DNA from: an uncultured Paracoccaceae bacterium
GTDB taxonomy: Bacteria > Pseudomonadota > Alphaproteobacteria > Rhodobacterales > Rhodobacteraceae
NCBI GenBank assembly: GCA_937924905.1
Contig: CALDUK010000021.1
Coordinates: 1-64,000 of the forward strand
DNA length: 64,000 bases
Reading direction: 5' to 3'
In this document: in pieces, positions 37,043 through 45,715 of the stretch
Position numbering within the stretch: the first letter of the stretch is position 1
Layout: every line of letters begins with the position of its first letter
Position numbers and translations under genes: made by a program
Notes under the pieces: model-generated
What the model saw: the letters and a program-made list of their open reading frames with translations, nothing else
Database searches by the model: none
What the model was told of the DNA's origin: nothing

Positions 37043-38155
37043 TCAGGCGCTGGCCGCCAGGCCCGGATCAAAGCGCAACGCCACCGCCTTGCCGGTCAGG
37101 GCCGACTGTTGCGCCGCCAGCCCCATTTCGACCGCCAGACGACCATCGCGCAAGGTCACCTCGGGTACGCCCCGACCCGTGACCACATCCAGAAACTTCA
37201 CATGCTGGTAAAACGTCGATCCATTGTGATCGCCCGCCTCCATCAAAGTCGGGTCCACCGGGATTTCCACCATCTGCGGCCCTTTCGGCTGACGCGGTGA
37301 CACAATCACCTGCGCCACCGGCGGTTCGCCCAGATGCGTCGGCCAAAAGCGGCCCGGCCCCGGCACCTTGGCCTCAATCTTGCCGGTGGGGCCGACCGCC
37401 GTGATCTCTTCCTGAAAGGTCGAGCCTTCGGCATACATGCACAATTCCAGCATCGCCCGCGCCCCGCCCGCGAAATCAATGATCACAAAACCGCCGTCCC
37501 AGATATCCGGCACTTCGCCGTCATAAGCCTCGTCCAGATGGTTCACATCCTGACCCGCACTTGCCATCACACGCACCGGTTCATCCTGCAAAATATGCCG
37601 CATCAGATCGAAGAAATGGCAGCATTTCTCAACCAAAGTCCCGCCGGTGTTCCGGTTGAACCGGTTCCAGTCGCCGACTTTCTCAAGAAACGGAAACCGA
37701 TGCTCGCGGATGGTCAGCATCTTCACACCGCCCGTGGCCGCCTGAACCTGTTCGATCAGAGTCTGCACAGGCGGCATATACCGATACTCCATCGCCACCC
37801 AGACAGGCGCAGTATAAGACGCCTCCAGCACTTCCAGCCGCGCCGCATCCTTGTTTTGCGTGAACAACGGCTTTTCAATCATCAACGGCAAATGGCGCGC
37901 GCGCGCGATGTCTTCAAACTGGCCCACATGCATATGATTGGGCGACACGATCAGCAGACAATCCAGACTGTCATCGCCCAAAAGATCCTGAACCGAGCCA
38001 TACATCCGCGCGTTTGGCGCAATCGACTTGGCCCGATCCGCCATAATCTGATTTGGCTCGAAAATCGCAGCAACCCGCGCATCCGGCAACAAGGCGATGT
38101 TGCGCAAATGCTCCTGGCCCATCATGCCGCATCCGATCAACCCGTAATTCACCAT
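37043..38155 (-). CDS. Gfo/Idh/MocA-family NAD(P)-dependent oxidoreductase
   Basis: A 370-residue two-domain dehydrogenase: N-terminal Rossmann fold (YGLIGCGMMGQEHLRNIALL), the EKP motif in IEKPLFTQN (substrate-site Lys), and the C-terminal alpha/beta domain with NRNTGGTLVEKCCHFFDLMRHIL (active-site His region). These enzymes oxidise or reduce sugars, inositols, or amine-linked C-C-OH groups. It follows gntR by 12 bases, so it belongs to the operon of that regulator, and it suggests a sugar- or polyol-like part in the substrate of the pathway. No closer substrate assignment is possible from sequence. Confidence 0.88.
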   Translation of the reverse strand: MVNYGLIGCGMMGQEHLRNIALLPDARVAAIFEPNQIMADRAKSIAPNARMYGSVQDLLGDDSLDCLLIVSPNHMHVGQFEDIARARHLPLMIEKPLFTQNKDAARLEVLEASYTAPVWVAMEYRYMPPVQTLIEQVQAATGGVKMLTIREHRFPFLEKVGDWNRFNRNTGGTLVEKCCHFFDLMRHILQDEPVRVMASAGQDVNHLDEAYDGEVPDIWDGGFVIIDFAGGARAMLELCMYAEGSTFQEEITAVGPTGKIEAKVPGPGRFWPTHLGEPPVAQVIVSPRQPKGPQMVEIPVDPTLMEAGDHNGSTFYQHVKFLDVVTGRGVPEVTLRDGRLAVEMGLAAQQSALTGKAVALRFDPGLAASA

Positions 38156-38167
38156 GGGGCTTTGTCC

Positions 38168-38869
38168 TTACTTCATCCGCGCCACATAGCGCGCCCTGTT
38201 CGTGTTGAACCAGGTGCGCGAATATTCGACCACCTCGCCCGTCTCAATTTCGCTCAGACGTTCGACATGGCCGACAGTCTTGCTGTCAAACACGCCCAAA
38301 CCATGACCCCATTCAGGCGCATCGGCCAATCCAACCCGATCTTCGGCGCGCGCAATCCAAAGCCCCAGCGACCGGCGGTAAAACAGATACAGCGATTCCG
38401 ACAATCGCTTTGTGTCAATCTCGCTGGCCCAATGGCCATCCAGCCAGATCTCTTCCAACGCAACCGACACACCCGACAAGGCCCGGATGCGGCGCATCCG
38501 AAACGCATCGGATGCGCGCCCAAACACGGGCAAATCCGCGGGCTTTCCAAGCTTGTCCAGCGACACCAGATCAGCCGTCGGCAACCCGCCCCCATCCAGT
38601 TGCTCCAGCCGAAAAAACGCATACAGACCAGCCGCTTCCGGCTTGTGCCTGACGTAATTGCCCGACCCGTGAATACGGTCCAGCAACCCCTTGGCCTGCA
38701 ATTCGCCCAAGGCTTTGCGCAACGTGCCAACCGCAATCCCCAGCTCTGCCGCCATCTCGCGTTCAGGGGGCAGCTTTTGCCCATCGCGCAGACGGCCGGC
38801 CGAGATATCGCGGATCAGCGCCTCAGAGGTCTGGACATGTTTCGGCAACGCAGTGGCGTCGGGTCGCAT
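38168..38869 (-). CDS. GntR-family regulator (HutC subfamily)
   Basis: A 233-residue repressor. The winged helix at residues about 10-75 has DGQKLPPEREMAAELGIAVGTLRKALGELQAKGLLDRIHGSGNYV; the C-terminal UTRA ligand domain follows (VFGRASDAFRMRRIRAL to the end, with EEIWLDG). HutC-type members usually sense the substrate or an intermediate of the operon they govern. Start is uncertain: ATG at 38869 begins MRPDATALPKH, while GTG at 38878 and ATG at 38917 are alternatives; none has a good ribosome-binding site. It heads the minus-strand operon and is divergent from the monooxygenase trio, so it may control both. Confidence 0.85.
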   Translation of the reverse strand: MRPDATALPKHVQTSEALIRDISAGRLRDGQKLPPEREMAAELGIAVGTLRKALGELQAKGLLDRIHGSGNYVRHKPEAAGLYAFFRLEQLDGGGLPTADLVSLDKLGKPADLPVFGRASDAFRMRRIRALSGVSVALEEIWLDGHWASEIDTKRLSESLYLFYRRSLGLWIARAEDRVGLADAPEWGHGLGVFDSKTVGHVERLSEIETGEVVEYSRTWFNTNRARYVARMK

Positions 38870-38886
38870 TTTTTGCACGCTCACAA

Positions 38887-38903
38887 ATTGATACAGGATT
38901 GAT
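38887..38903. promoter_or_regulatory. Candidate GntR operator in divergent control region
   Basis: ATTGAT occurs twice with an 11-base period (38887-38892 and 38898-38903), so the copies face the same side of the helix; TGCATTCAA follows. The site lies between the two divergent start regions and overlaps the alternative longer gntR start. It is the only repeated motif there. Confidence 0.4.
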
Positions 38904-38957
38904 GCATTCAAATCCAACTGCTATGCAAGAAGAAATTCAGCACCAAAGGTTACCCCC

Positions 38958-40115
38958 ATGACCATCGTTCCCATCACCTCGCCCGATCTCGACGCAGCCG
39001 AGATCAGCTGGTTTTCGGCGCTTTGTTCAGACGATTATCAGTTTTTGGGCGTGCCCGATGGCGACTTGCGCTCCAGCTTCGACCATTGCCGCGACATTGT
39101 TCTGCAAGCCGAAAAACAAGGTTTTCGCAACATCCTTGCCCCCTCATCCTATCAGGTTGGGCAGGACACGCTTAGCTTTGTCGCCGGAATGGCCCCGCTG
39201 ACAACAAACATCAACATGCTGGCGGCTGTGCGCTGTGGCGAAATGCAACCCATCATGCTGGCCCGCACCATCGCGACGCTGGACCATATGCTGAAAGGGC
39301 GGCTGACGATCAACATCATCTCGTCCGATTTTCCGGGCGAAAAGGCCGACAGCAATTTCCGCTATCAACGCTCCCGCGAAGTGGTCGAGATCCTGAAACA
39401 GGCCTGGTCGCAGGATGAAATCAATTACCAAGGTCAGGTATACGAATTTTCAGACCTCACCACCAACCCGGCCCGGCCTTATCAGCAAAATGGCGGTCCC
39501 CTGATGTACTTCGGCGGCTACTCACCCGCCGCGCTGGAACTCTGCGGCCAGCATTGCGACGTCTATCTGATGTGGCCCGAACCAAAGGACCAGATCGCAG
39601 ACCGCATGAAAGCGGTGAACGCGGTCGCCCAGACATACAACCGCACGCTGGATTATGGGCTGCGCGTGCATATGATCGTCCGCGACACCGAAGCCGAGGC
39701 GCGCGAATACGCCGATTACATCGTGTCGAAACTTGATGACGAATACGGGCAGATGATCCGCGACCGGGCCCATGACAGCACTTCGCTTGGCGTCAGCCAC
39801 CAGGCCCGCGCCCGCGAACTGGCCGATCAATTCGGCTATGTCGAACCCCATCTCTGGACCGGTGTTGGCCGCGCCCGTTCGGGTTGTGGCGCGGCACTCG
39901 TCGGGTCTGCCGACCAGGTGTTGTCCGAAATCGAGGCCTATCAGAAAATGGGCATCCGCTCCTTCATCTTTTCGGGCTACCCGCATATCGACGAATGCAA
40001 GCATTTCGGCCGACTGGTCATGCCGCACTTGAAAACCTGTTCGCTGCCCCATGTTTATGGCCGCGTACCCGACAGCACCCCGGCAACACCGCTCGGCGTA
40101 GGAGAAAGAGTATAA
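38958..40115 (+). CDS. Luciferase-like FMN-dependent monooxygenase, SmoC/SsuD-like
   Basis: A 385-residue enzyme of the bacterial luciferase-like fold in the alkanesulfonate-monooxygenase branch. Seen are FDHCRDIVLQAEKQGFRNILAPSSY, MLAAVRCGEMQPIMLARTIATLDHMLKGRLTINIISSD and NPARPYQQNGGPLMYFGGYSPAALELC. It would use FMNH2 and O2 to cleave the C-S bond of a sulfonate, giving sulfite and an aldehyde. In the oxidative sulfoquinovose pathway the same role is held by SmoC. AAAGG lies eight bases upstream of the ATG. The stop overlaps the aldo-keto reductase start (TAATG). Identity as SmoC rests mainly on the neighbouring gene pair; an SsuD-like or trigonelline-monooxygenase-like role cannot be excluded. 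Confidence 0.8.
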   Translation: MTIVPITSPDLDAAEISWFSALCSDDYQFLGVPDGDLRSSFDHCRDIVLQAEKQGFRNILAPSSYQVGQDTLSFVAGMAPLTTNINMLAAVRCGEMQPIMLARTIATLDHMLKGRLTINIISSDFPGEKADSNFRYQRSREVVEILKQAWSQDEINYQGQVYEFSDLTTNPARPYQQNGGPLMYFGGYSPAALELCGQHCDVYLMWPEPKDQIADRMKAVNAVAQTYNRTLDYGLRVHMIVRDTEAEAREYADYIVSKLDDEYGQMIRDRAHDSTSLGVSHQARARELADQFGYVEPHLWTGVGRARSGCGAALVGSADQVLSEIEAYQKMGIRSFIFSGYPHIDECKHFGRLVMPHLKTCSLPHVYGRVPDSTPATPLGVGERV

Positions 40116-41002
40116 TGGAACGCGTAACCCTTCCCGGCGGCGTCAACCTCAGCCGCATCGTCTATGGCATGTGGCGCGTCGGCGACGACGCCGACACATC
40201 GCCGGCCCATATTCGCGCCAAAATCGAAGCCTGTCTGGAACAGGGCATCACGACCATTGATCAGGCCGATATCTACGGCGGATACACCGCCGAAGCACTG
40301 CTTGGCGCATGTTTCAACGCAAACGGCGATCTGCGCGACAAATGCGAGATCGTGACAAAATGCGATATCGTTGCGCCCGTGGGTCGCCATTCAGGCGCAC
40401 GGGTAAAACATTATGATACCTCTGCGCGTCATATTACGCAGTCGGTTGAAACGTCACTTACCGAAATGGCCACAGATCGGATCGACGTCTTGCTTATTCA
40501 TAGACCAGACCCGTTGATGGATCATGAAGAAACCGGTCGCACCCTCGATGACCTCGTCGCTTCGGGCAAAGTCCGCGCGGTTGGCGTCTCGAATTTCCGC
40601 CCTTGGGATTGGTCGCTTTTGCAGTCGGCCATGCACACACCCCTGGCCACAAACCAGATCGAAATCAGCCTGCAAAACCACGCCCCACTCACCAATGGTG
40701 ACATCGCGCATTTGCAGGAAAACAAAATAAACCCAATGGCTTGGTCCCCTCTGGGTGGCGGAAGCCTCTTTCAGGATGGCGAACCGCGCGCCACCGTCTC
40801 CAAGGTCGCGATGCAAAATCAGGTCGACGAAGCCGCCGTCGCAATCGCGTGGCTATTGGCCCATCCCGTCGGCATCCTGCCGGTCATGGGCACCAACCGG
40901 ATCGACCGGATCAAGGCGTTCAGCGACGCGTTCAAGGTCAAAATGGACCGCGAAACCTGGTACGAACTCTACACAGCCGCACTCGGGCACGAAGTCGCGT
41001 GA
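40115..41002 (+). CDS. Aldo-keto reductase, SmoB-like (6-oxo-glucose reductase candidate)
   Basis: A 295-residue aldo-keto reductase (TIM barrel, NADPH-dependent). The catalytic tetrad is visible as DQADIYGG (Asp, Tyr), IVTKCD (Lys) and LLIHRPDP (His); the cofactor region includes VGVSNFRPWDWSLLQ and SPLGGGSLF. The N-terminal part (LSRIVYGMWRVGDDADTSP) looks much like the enzyme that reduces 6-oxo-glucose to glucose after desulfonation of sulfoquinovose in Agrobacterium, as I remember it; this needs an alignment. ATG 40115 overlaps the monooxygenase stop by one base, with AGGAG ten bases upstream. The 3' end overlaps the flavin reductase start. Confidence 0.8.
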   Translation: MERVTLPGGVNLSRIVYGMWRVGDDADTSPAHIRAKIEACLEQGITTIDQADIYGGYTAEALLGACFNANGDLRDKCEIVTKCDIVAPVGRHSGARVKHYDTSARHITQSVETSLTEMATDRIDVLLIHRPDPLMDHEETGRTLDDLVASGKVRAVGVSNFRPWDWSLLQSAMHTPLATNQIEISLQNHAPLTNGDIAHLQENKINPMAWSPLGGGSLFQDGEPRATVSKVAMQNQVDEAAVAIAWLLAHPVGILPVMGTNRIDRIKAFSDAFKVKMDRETWYELYTAALGHEVA

Positions 41003-41487
41003 CCCGCTTCATCCCAGGCCCCGACACAACCCACGATTTTCGCGGTGCATTAGGGCGTTTCGCGACCGGCGTAACGGTCGTGACATGCCAGTCAGAACGG
41101 GGGCCTTTGGGCATGACCGCGAACAGTTTTGCCAGCGTATCGCTTGATCCGCCGCTGGTGCTTTGGTCGCCTGCAAAAAGCTCGTCGCGGCACTTGTCTT
41201 TCATCAATGCCGGGCATTTCTGCATTCATGTTCTGGGGCAGGAACAGCGCGATCTTTGCATGCGCTTCGTCAAGGATGGGCTTGATTTCAAAGACCTTTC
41301 CACCACTGAAACCCCCAATGGTGCGCCGCTGATAAAAGGATGTCTCGCGCATTTCGAATGCAGTCTCAGCGCCACCCATGACGCGGGTGATCACACGATT
41401 ATCGTCGGTCACGTCGACGCTGCATCGGCCCGCGATGGCGAACCTCTGGTCTATTCGTCAGGGGGTTTTGGCCGCTTCAACGCCTAG
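40999..41487 (+). CDS. Flavin reductase (FMN) of the monooxygenase trio, SmoA-like
   Basis: A 162-residue flavin reductase of the HpaC/RutF type: DFRGALGRFATGVTVVTC, GPLGMTANSFASVSLDPPLVLWSPAKSSS and the late HTIIVGHVD. It would supply FMNH2 to the luciferase-like enzyme. Start is the GTG at 40999, which overlaps the aldo-keto reductase stop (GTGA); a longer frame upstream lies inside that gene. Together the three genes overlap end to end in the order monooxygenase, aldehyde reductase, flavin reductase. The stop shares the bases CTAG with the stop of dnaE on the other strand. Confidence 0.88.
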   Translation: MTRFIPGPDTTHDFRGALGRFATGVTVVTCQSERGPLGMTANSFASVSLDPPLVLWSPAKSSSRHLSFINAGHFCIHVLGQEQRDLCMRFVKDGLDFKDLSTTETPNGAPLIKGCLAHFECSLSATHDAGDHTIIVGHVDAASARDGEPLVYSSGGFGRFNA

Positions 41488-44400
41488 CCGATCAGCTCCT
41501 CGACCATCACCACACCAGGCAGGGATTTCAGCGCCCCTTTTATCTGCGGCGACACCGGCCAACCGGTCCCCAATTCGATGGGAATATCCTGCGTCGCCTC
41601 TTCCAAAGGCACCGACAAAACCGTCACCCGCACAGGCCCCTTGACCTTGACCGATGCATCTTCCTTGTACCGATCCAGCACCGACTGAATCATCGCAGCC
41701 GCATCAGGCGTATCAATCATCACGTTCAGCCCAGCCGCAGCCCCTGCCGCCGCGACCGTCTCGATCGGCGCAACCGACCGCGCGATAGGGTCAAACTGAC
41801 CTTCGTTGAACCGCGCCTCAAGGGTCATAACCACTTGATGTGTCTGCTCAAATACCTTTCGGACCGCTTCAAAATCATCCGGGAACAAAGCCATCCCGCT
41901 GACCTGTCCGGTGGGGTCGCTGATGTTCATCCGGAAAAACCGCGTGCCCCGGCCCGACTTGCGTTCCTGCAAGGCGCTGACGATCACACCCACCCGTTCG
42001 ACACTTTCGCGTCCGCTCTCGGCCTGATCCCTTAGGTCTTTGATTGTCTTCATATTTTTCCGCTTCAGGGACGGCATATATTCATCCAAAGGATGGCCTG
42101 ACAAATAGAACCCAATCGCGGCTTCCTCTTCCGCCAACCGCTCATTGGGCAACCAGTCATCCATAGGCGACAAACGCGGTTCGGGCAAATCGTCACCAGC
42201 CTCGCCAAAAAGCGACACCTGGCTCGACCCTTTCTGCTCAAAAATCGCGGCAGAATAAGCGGTTAGCGCATCAAGCGAGGTAAATATCTTGCGCCGGTTT
42301 GGATCAAGCTCATCAAACGCGCCAGCACGCGCCAGCATTTCCAAAGGCCGTTTTCCGACCCGCTTCAAATCCACACGCCGGGCCAGATCAAAGATGGTTG
42401 CAAAAGGCTTACCGTCGCGCGCGTCAGTCACCAGCCGCATCGCCTCGACACCCACATTCTTCAAAGCCCCAAGCGCATAGACCAACTTGCCGTCGCGCAC
42501 ACTGAACGTCGCTTCGCTGCGATTGACGCAAGGGGGGATAATCTCAATATCCAGCCCGCGCCGCACTTCTTCTGCATAAACACTAAGTTTATCAGTAAGA
42601 TGCAGGTCACAGTTCATAACGCCCGCCATGAACTCAACCGGGTAATTCGCCTTCAACCAGGCAGTCTGATAACTGACAACGGCATAAGCGGCAGCGTGGG
42701 ATTTGTTGAATCCGTAATTGGCAAACTTGTCCAAAAGGTTCCAAACTTCCAACGCCTTGGCCTTATCGACCCCATTCTTGGCGGCCCCTTCCAGAAACTT
42801 GGGCCGTTCGGCATCCATCGCTTCCTGAATTTTCTTACCCATCGCACGTCGCAACAGGTCAGCACCGCCCAGCGAATAGCCCGCCATTTCCTGCGCGATC
42901 TGCATAACCTGTTCCTGATAAACGATAATTCCCTGCGTCTCGTTCAGAATATGGTCGATCAGCGGGTGCAGTTCCTCGCGTTCGGCCCGGCCATTTTTCA
43001 CGTCACAATATTGCGGAATATTTTCCATCGGACCGGGCCGATACAACGCCACAAGCGCCACGATGTCTTCGATACAGGTCGGCTTCATGCGCCGCAGCGC
43101 GTCCATCATGCCCGAGCTTTCCACCTGAAACACAGCAACCGTTTTGGCCTGCGCATACAGCTCGTAAGTCGCCGCGTCGTCCAGAGCGATGGCGCCGATA
43201 TCGATGGATATTCCGCGTTTTTCCAACAAATTCAATGCGTTCTGAATAACCGTCAGGGTCTTCAACCCCAAAAAGTCAAACTTGACCAACCCGGCCTGTT
43301 CAACCCATTTCATATTGAACTGCGTCGCCGGCATGTCGGACCGCGGGTCGCGGTAAAGCGGCACCAGTTTATCCAGCGCGCGGTCGCCAATCACCACACC
43401 GGCAGCATGGGTCGAGGCGTTTCTTAACAGCCCCTCAACCTGCTGTCCGTAGGTCAACAACCGATCAACCACCTCTTCGGCCTTCGCTTCTTCGCGCAGC
43501 CGGGGCTCATCGGCCAAGGCTTTGGAAATACTGACAGGTTTCACCCCTTCCACCGGGATCAGCTTGGACAGACGGTCCACCTGCCCATAGGGCATCTGCA
43601 AAACCCGCCCCACATCGCGCACCGCCGCCTTGGACAATAGCGCACCAAAGGTGATGATCTGGCCAACGCGATCTTCGCCATATTTTTCCTGCACATAGCG
43701 GATCACTTCCTCGCGCCGGTCCATGCAGAAATCGATGTCAAAGTCGGGCATCGACACGCGTTCAGGGTTCAAAAACCGTTCAAACAACAACGAATAGCGC
43801 AACGGGTCCAAATCGGTGATCGTCAGGGCATAAGCCACCAAAGACCCAGCGCCCGAGCCCCGCCCGGGGCCGACAGGAATATGCTTGTCCTTGGCCCATT
43901 TGATGAAATCGGCAACGATCAGAAAATAGCCGGGAAACCCCATACCTTCGATGATCCCAAGCTCAAACTCCAGGCGTTTGTCATAGTCTTCGCGGTCGGC
44001 GGCAGGTTCAATCACAGCCAGCCGCGCGTCCAAACCAGCCTTGGCCTGACGGCGCAATTCTTCAACTTCGTCATCCGCAAACTTCGGCAAAATCGGATCA
44101 TGTCGCGCCACACCAAACGCACAGCGTTTGGCAATCTCGACTGTGTTTTCAATGGCTTCCGGCAGGTCTTTGAACAAAAGAACCATTTCGGACGGCGTCT
44201 TGAAATAGTGCTGAGGCGTCAGTTTCCGGCGCGCGGCCTGTTGATCCACATAAGCGCCTTCGGCTATGCAAATCAGCGCGTCATGGGCTTCGTATAAATC
44301 GGCTTTCGGGAAATAGACATCATTCGTCGCCACAAGCGGCAGGTCCATCTGATAGGCCATTTCAATAAACGGCCGTTCGGTCACCGCCTCGGCCTTGGGC

Positions 44401-44948
44401 AAGTGTCCCCCTTCGCCCGGATGACGCTGAAGCTCGACATACAAACGGTCACCAAACACGTCTTTCAGCCGGGTCAGAACAGCCTCGGCCTTTGCCCGCG
44501 CCCCTTGCTGCAACAGACGCCCAACCGGGCCGTCTGAGCCGCCGGTCAGGCAAATCAGACCTTCGCCATGGTCGGCCAGATCATCCAGCGTGACATGCGG
44601 CCAATCGGATTGTCGCAGATACAGCGCCGAGTTGATTTGCATCAGACCTTCATAGCCCGCGCGCGATTGCGCCAGCAAAACAACGGGCGCGGGCCGCTGC
44701 GGGGCTTCGCCAAGTGCCGCGTCGTCAAACTGAACATCCACCTGACAGCCAACAATCGGCTGAACGCCTGCCCCTTGGGCCGAGACCGAAAACTCAAGCG
44801 CGTTGAACATGTTATTTGTGTCTGTGACCGCTACGGCGGGCATGCCAACATCCGCACAAAGCTGCGGCAATGACTTTAACCGAACCGCGCCTTCCAAAAG
44901 CGAATATTCGGTGTGGACGCGAAGATGAATAAAACTGGAGCTGCTCAT
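41484..44948 (-). CDS. dnaE: DNA polymerase III alpha subunit
   Basis: A 1154-residue replicative polymerase of the DnaE1 type. PHP domain at the N terminus (FIHLRVHTEYSLLEGAVRL), polymerase core with GPGRGSGAGSLVAY and the catalytic aspartates in MPDFDIDFCMDRR, NKSHAAAYA in the fingers region, and a C-terminal OB-fold. A beta-clamp-binding motif QVSLF is present at 42207-42221. No DnaQ-like exonuclease domain is inserted. Start at 44948 (MSSSSFIHL) is chosen over the long upstream in-frame extension, which overlaps the divergent ABC gene. It is convergent with the flavin reductase gene, sharing a CTAG stop. Confidence 0.97.
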   Translation of the reverse strand: MSSSSFIHLRVHTEYSLLEGAVRLKSLPQLCADVGMPAVAVTDTNNMFNALEFSVSAQGAGVQPIVGCQVDVQFDDAALGEAPQRPAPVVLLAQSRAGYEGLMQINSALYLRQSDWPHVTLDDLADHGEGLICLTGGSDGPVGRLLQQGARAKAEAVLTRLKDVFGDRLYVELQRHPGEGGHLPKAEAVTERPFIEMAYQMDLPLVATNDVYFPKADLYEAHDALICIAEGAYVDQQAARRKLTPQHYFKTPSEMVLLFKDLPEAIENTVEIAKRCAFGVARHDPILPKFADDEVEELRRQAKAGLDARLAVIEPAADREDYDKRLEFELGIIEGMGFPGYFLIVADFIKWAKDKHIPVGPGRGSGAGSLVAYALTITDLDPLRYSLLFERFLNPERVSMPDFDIDFCMDRREEVIRYVQEKYGEDRVGQIITFGALLSKAAVRDVGRVLQMPYGQVDRLSKLIPVEGVKPVSISKALADEPRLREEAKAEEVVDRLLTYGQQVEGLLRNASTHAAGVVIGDRALDKLVPLYRDPRSDMPATQFNMKWVEQAGLVKFDFLGLKTLTVIQNALNLLEKRGISIDIGAIALDDAATYELYAQAKTVAVFQVESSGMMDALRRMKPTCIEDIVALVALYRPGPMENIPQYCDVKNGRAEREELHPLIDHILNETQGIIVYQEQVMQIAQEMAGYSLGGADLLRRAMGKKIQEAMDAERPKFLEGAAKNGVDKAKALEVWNLLDKFANYGFNKSHAAAYAVVSYQTAWLKANYPVEFMAGVMNCDLHLTDKLSVYAEEVRRGLDIEIIPPCVNRSEATFSVRDGKLVYALGALKNVGVEAMRLVTDARDGKPFATIFDLARRVDLKRVGKRPLEMLARAGAFDELDPNRRKIFTSLDALTAYSAAIFEQKGSSQVSLFGEAGDDLPEPRLSPMDDWLPNERLAEEEAAIGFYLSGHPLDEYMPSLKRKNMKTIKDLRDQAESGRESVERVGVIVSALQERKSGRGTRFFRMNISDPTGQVSGMALFPDDFEAVRKVFEQTHQVVMTLEARFNEGQFDPIARSVAPIETVAAAGAAAGLNVMIDTPDAAAMIQSVLDRYKEDASVKVKGPVRVTVLSVPLEEATQDIPIELGTGWPVSPQIKGALKSLPGVVMVEELIG

Positions 44949-45058
44949 ACCATCACCATATGCAGCGCCAGAGGCGTGCGAAAGCGCGAAATGCAGGTTT
45001 TCCACGCGCGCGCATTTGGCCCCCTGTACCTTGCCTAAATTCGACATAGGTACGGGGT

Positions 45059-45715
45059 ATGTTGCTGGCCGCAGACACCATCGAAAAACGCTTTTCGGGC
45101 ATGGAAAAACCCGTGCTCGACGGCGTTTCCCTTGGCCTGAAGGCGGGCGAAACACTGGCGCTGACCGGTGAAAGCGGATCAGGCAAATCGACGTTGCTGC
45201 ACATCATCGCGGGGCTGGAAACCTTTGATGCGGGTCAGGTGACCATTGCGGGCCAAGCGTTGACCGGCATGGCGGATGCGGCGCGAGCCGAGCTGCGACT
45301 GACCTCGATTGGGATGATATTTCAACAGTTTAACCTGATCCCATCGCTAAACGTTGCGCAGAACCTTACCTTTCAAGCGCGTCTTGCCGGACAAACCGTT
45401 CTGCCCGAGGCGGCAGAAAACATGGCGACCGCCTTGGGGCTTGAGGACCACCTCAGCAAATACCCCGAAGAACTGTCAGGTGGTCAGCAGCAACGCGTCG
45501 CCATCGGGCGCGCACTTTTGCCAAAGCCCAAACTGGTTCTGGCGGATGAACCCACCGGCAATCTCGACGAAGCAACCACGGATGCGGTGTTCAGCCTGCT
45601 TTTGCGCGAAACTGCAAAGGCCAATGCGGGCCTTTTGATCGTGACGCATTCCCAGAAACTCGCGGCCCAAACTGACCGCACGCTGCATCTGTCGCATGGG
45701 CGGGTGGCCGTGTGA
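45059..45715 (+). CDS. ABC transporter ATPase, LolD/MacB type
   Basis: A 218-residue ATPase: Walker A GESGSGKST, Q-loop MIFQQFNLIPSLNVAQNL, signature LSGGQQQRVAIGRAL, Walker B LVLADEPTGNLDE and the switch His in IVTHSQ. This pattern (QQFNLIP, PTGNLD) belongs to the LolD/MacB/FtsE-like group that drives FtsX-type permeases without translocating a substrate across the inner membrane in the usual manner. The stop overlaps the permease GTG start (GTGA). It is divergent from dnaE. Confidence 0.92.
   Translation: MLLAADTIEKRFSGMEKPVLDGVSLGLKAGETLALTGESGSGKSTLLHIIAGLETFDAGQVTIAGQALTGMADAARAELRLTSIGMIFQQFNLIPSLNVAQNLTFQARLAGQTVLPEAAENMATALGLEDHLSKYPEELSGGQQQRVAIGRALLPKPKLVLADEPTGNLDEATTDAVFSLLLRETAKANAGLLIVTHSQKLAAQTDRTLHLSHGRVAV

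Noticed and set aside
37334..38902. Long plus-strand open frame opposite the Gfo and GntR genes
   Set aside because: Antisense to two well-supported proteins, Arg/His/Gln-rich, with no domain; treated as a shadow.
38958..41487. Trigonelline degradation (TgnA/TgnB-type monooxygenase and flavin reductase)
   Set aside because: That pathway pairs the monooxygenase and reductase with aldehyde dehydrogenases and amidase/hydrolase genes; here the third gene is an aldo-keto reductase, which fits the smo-type pathway better. Not fully excluded.
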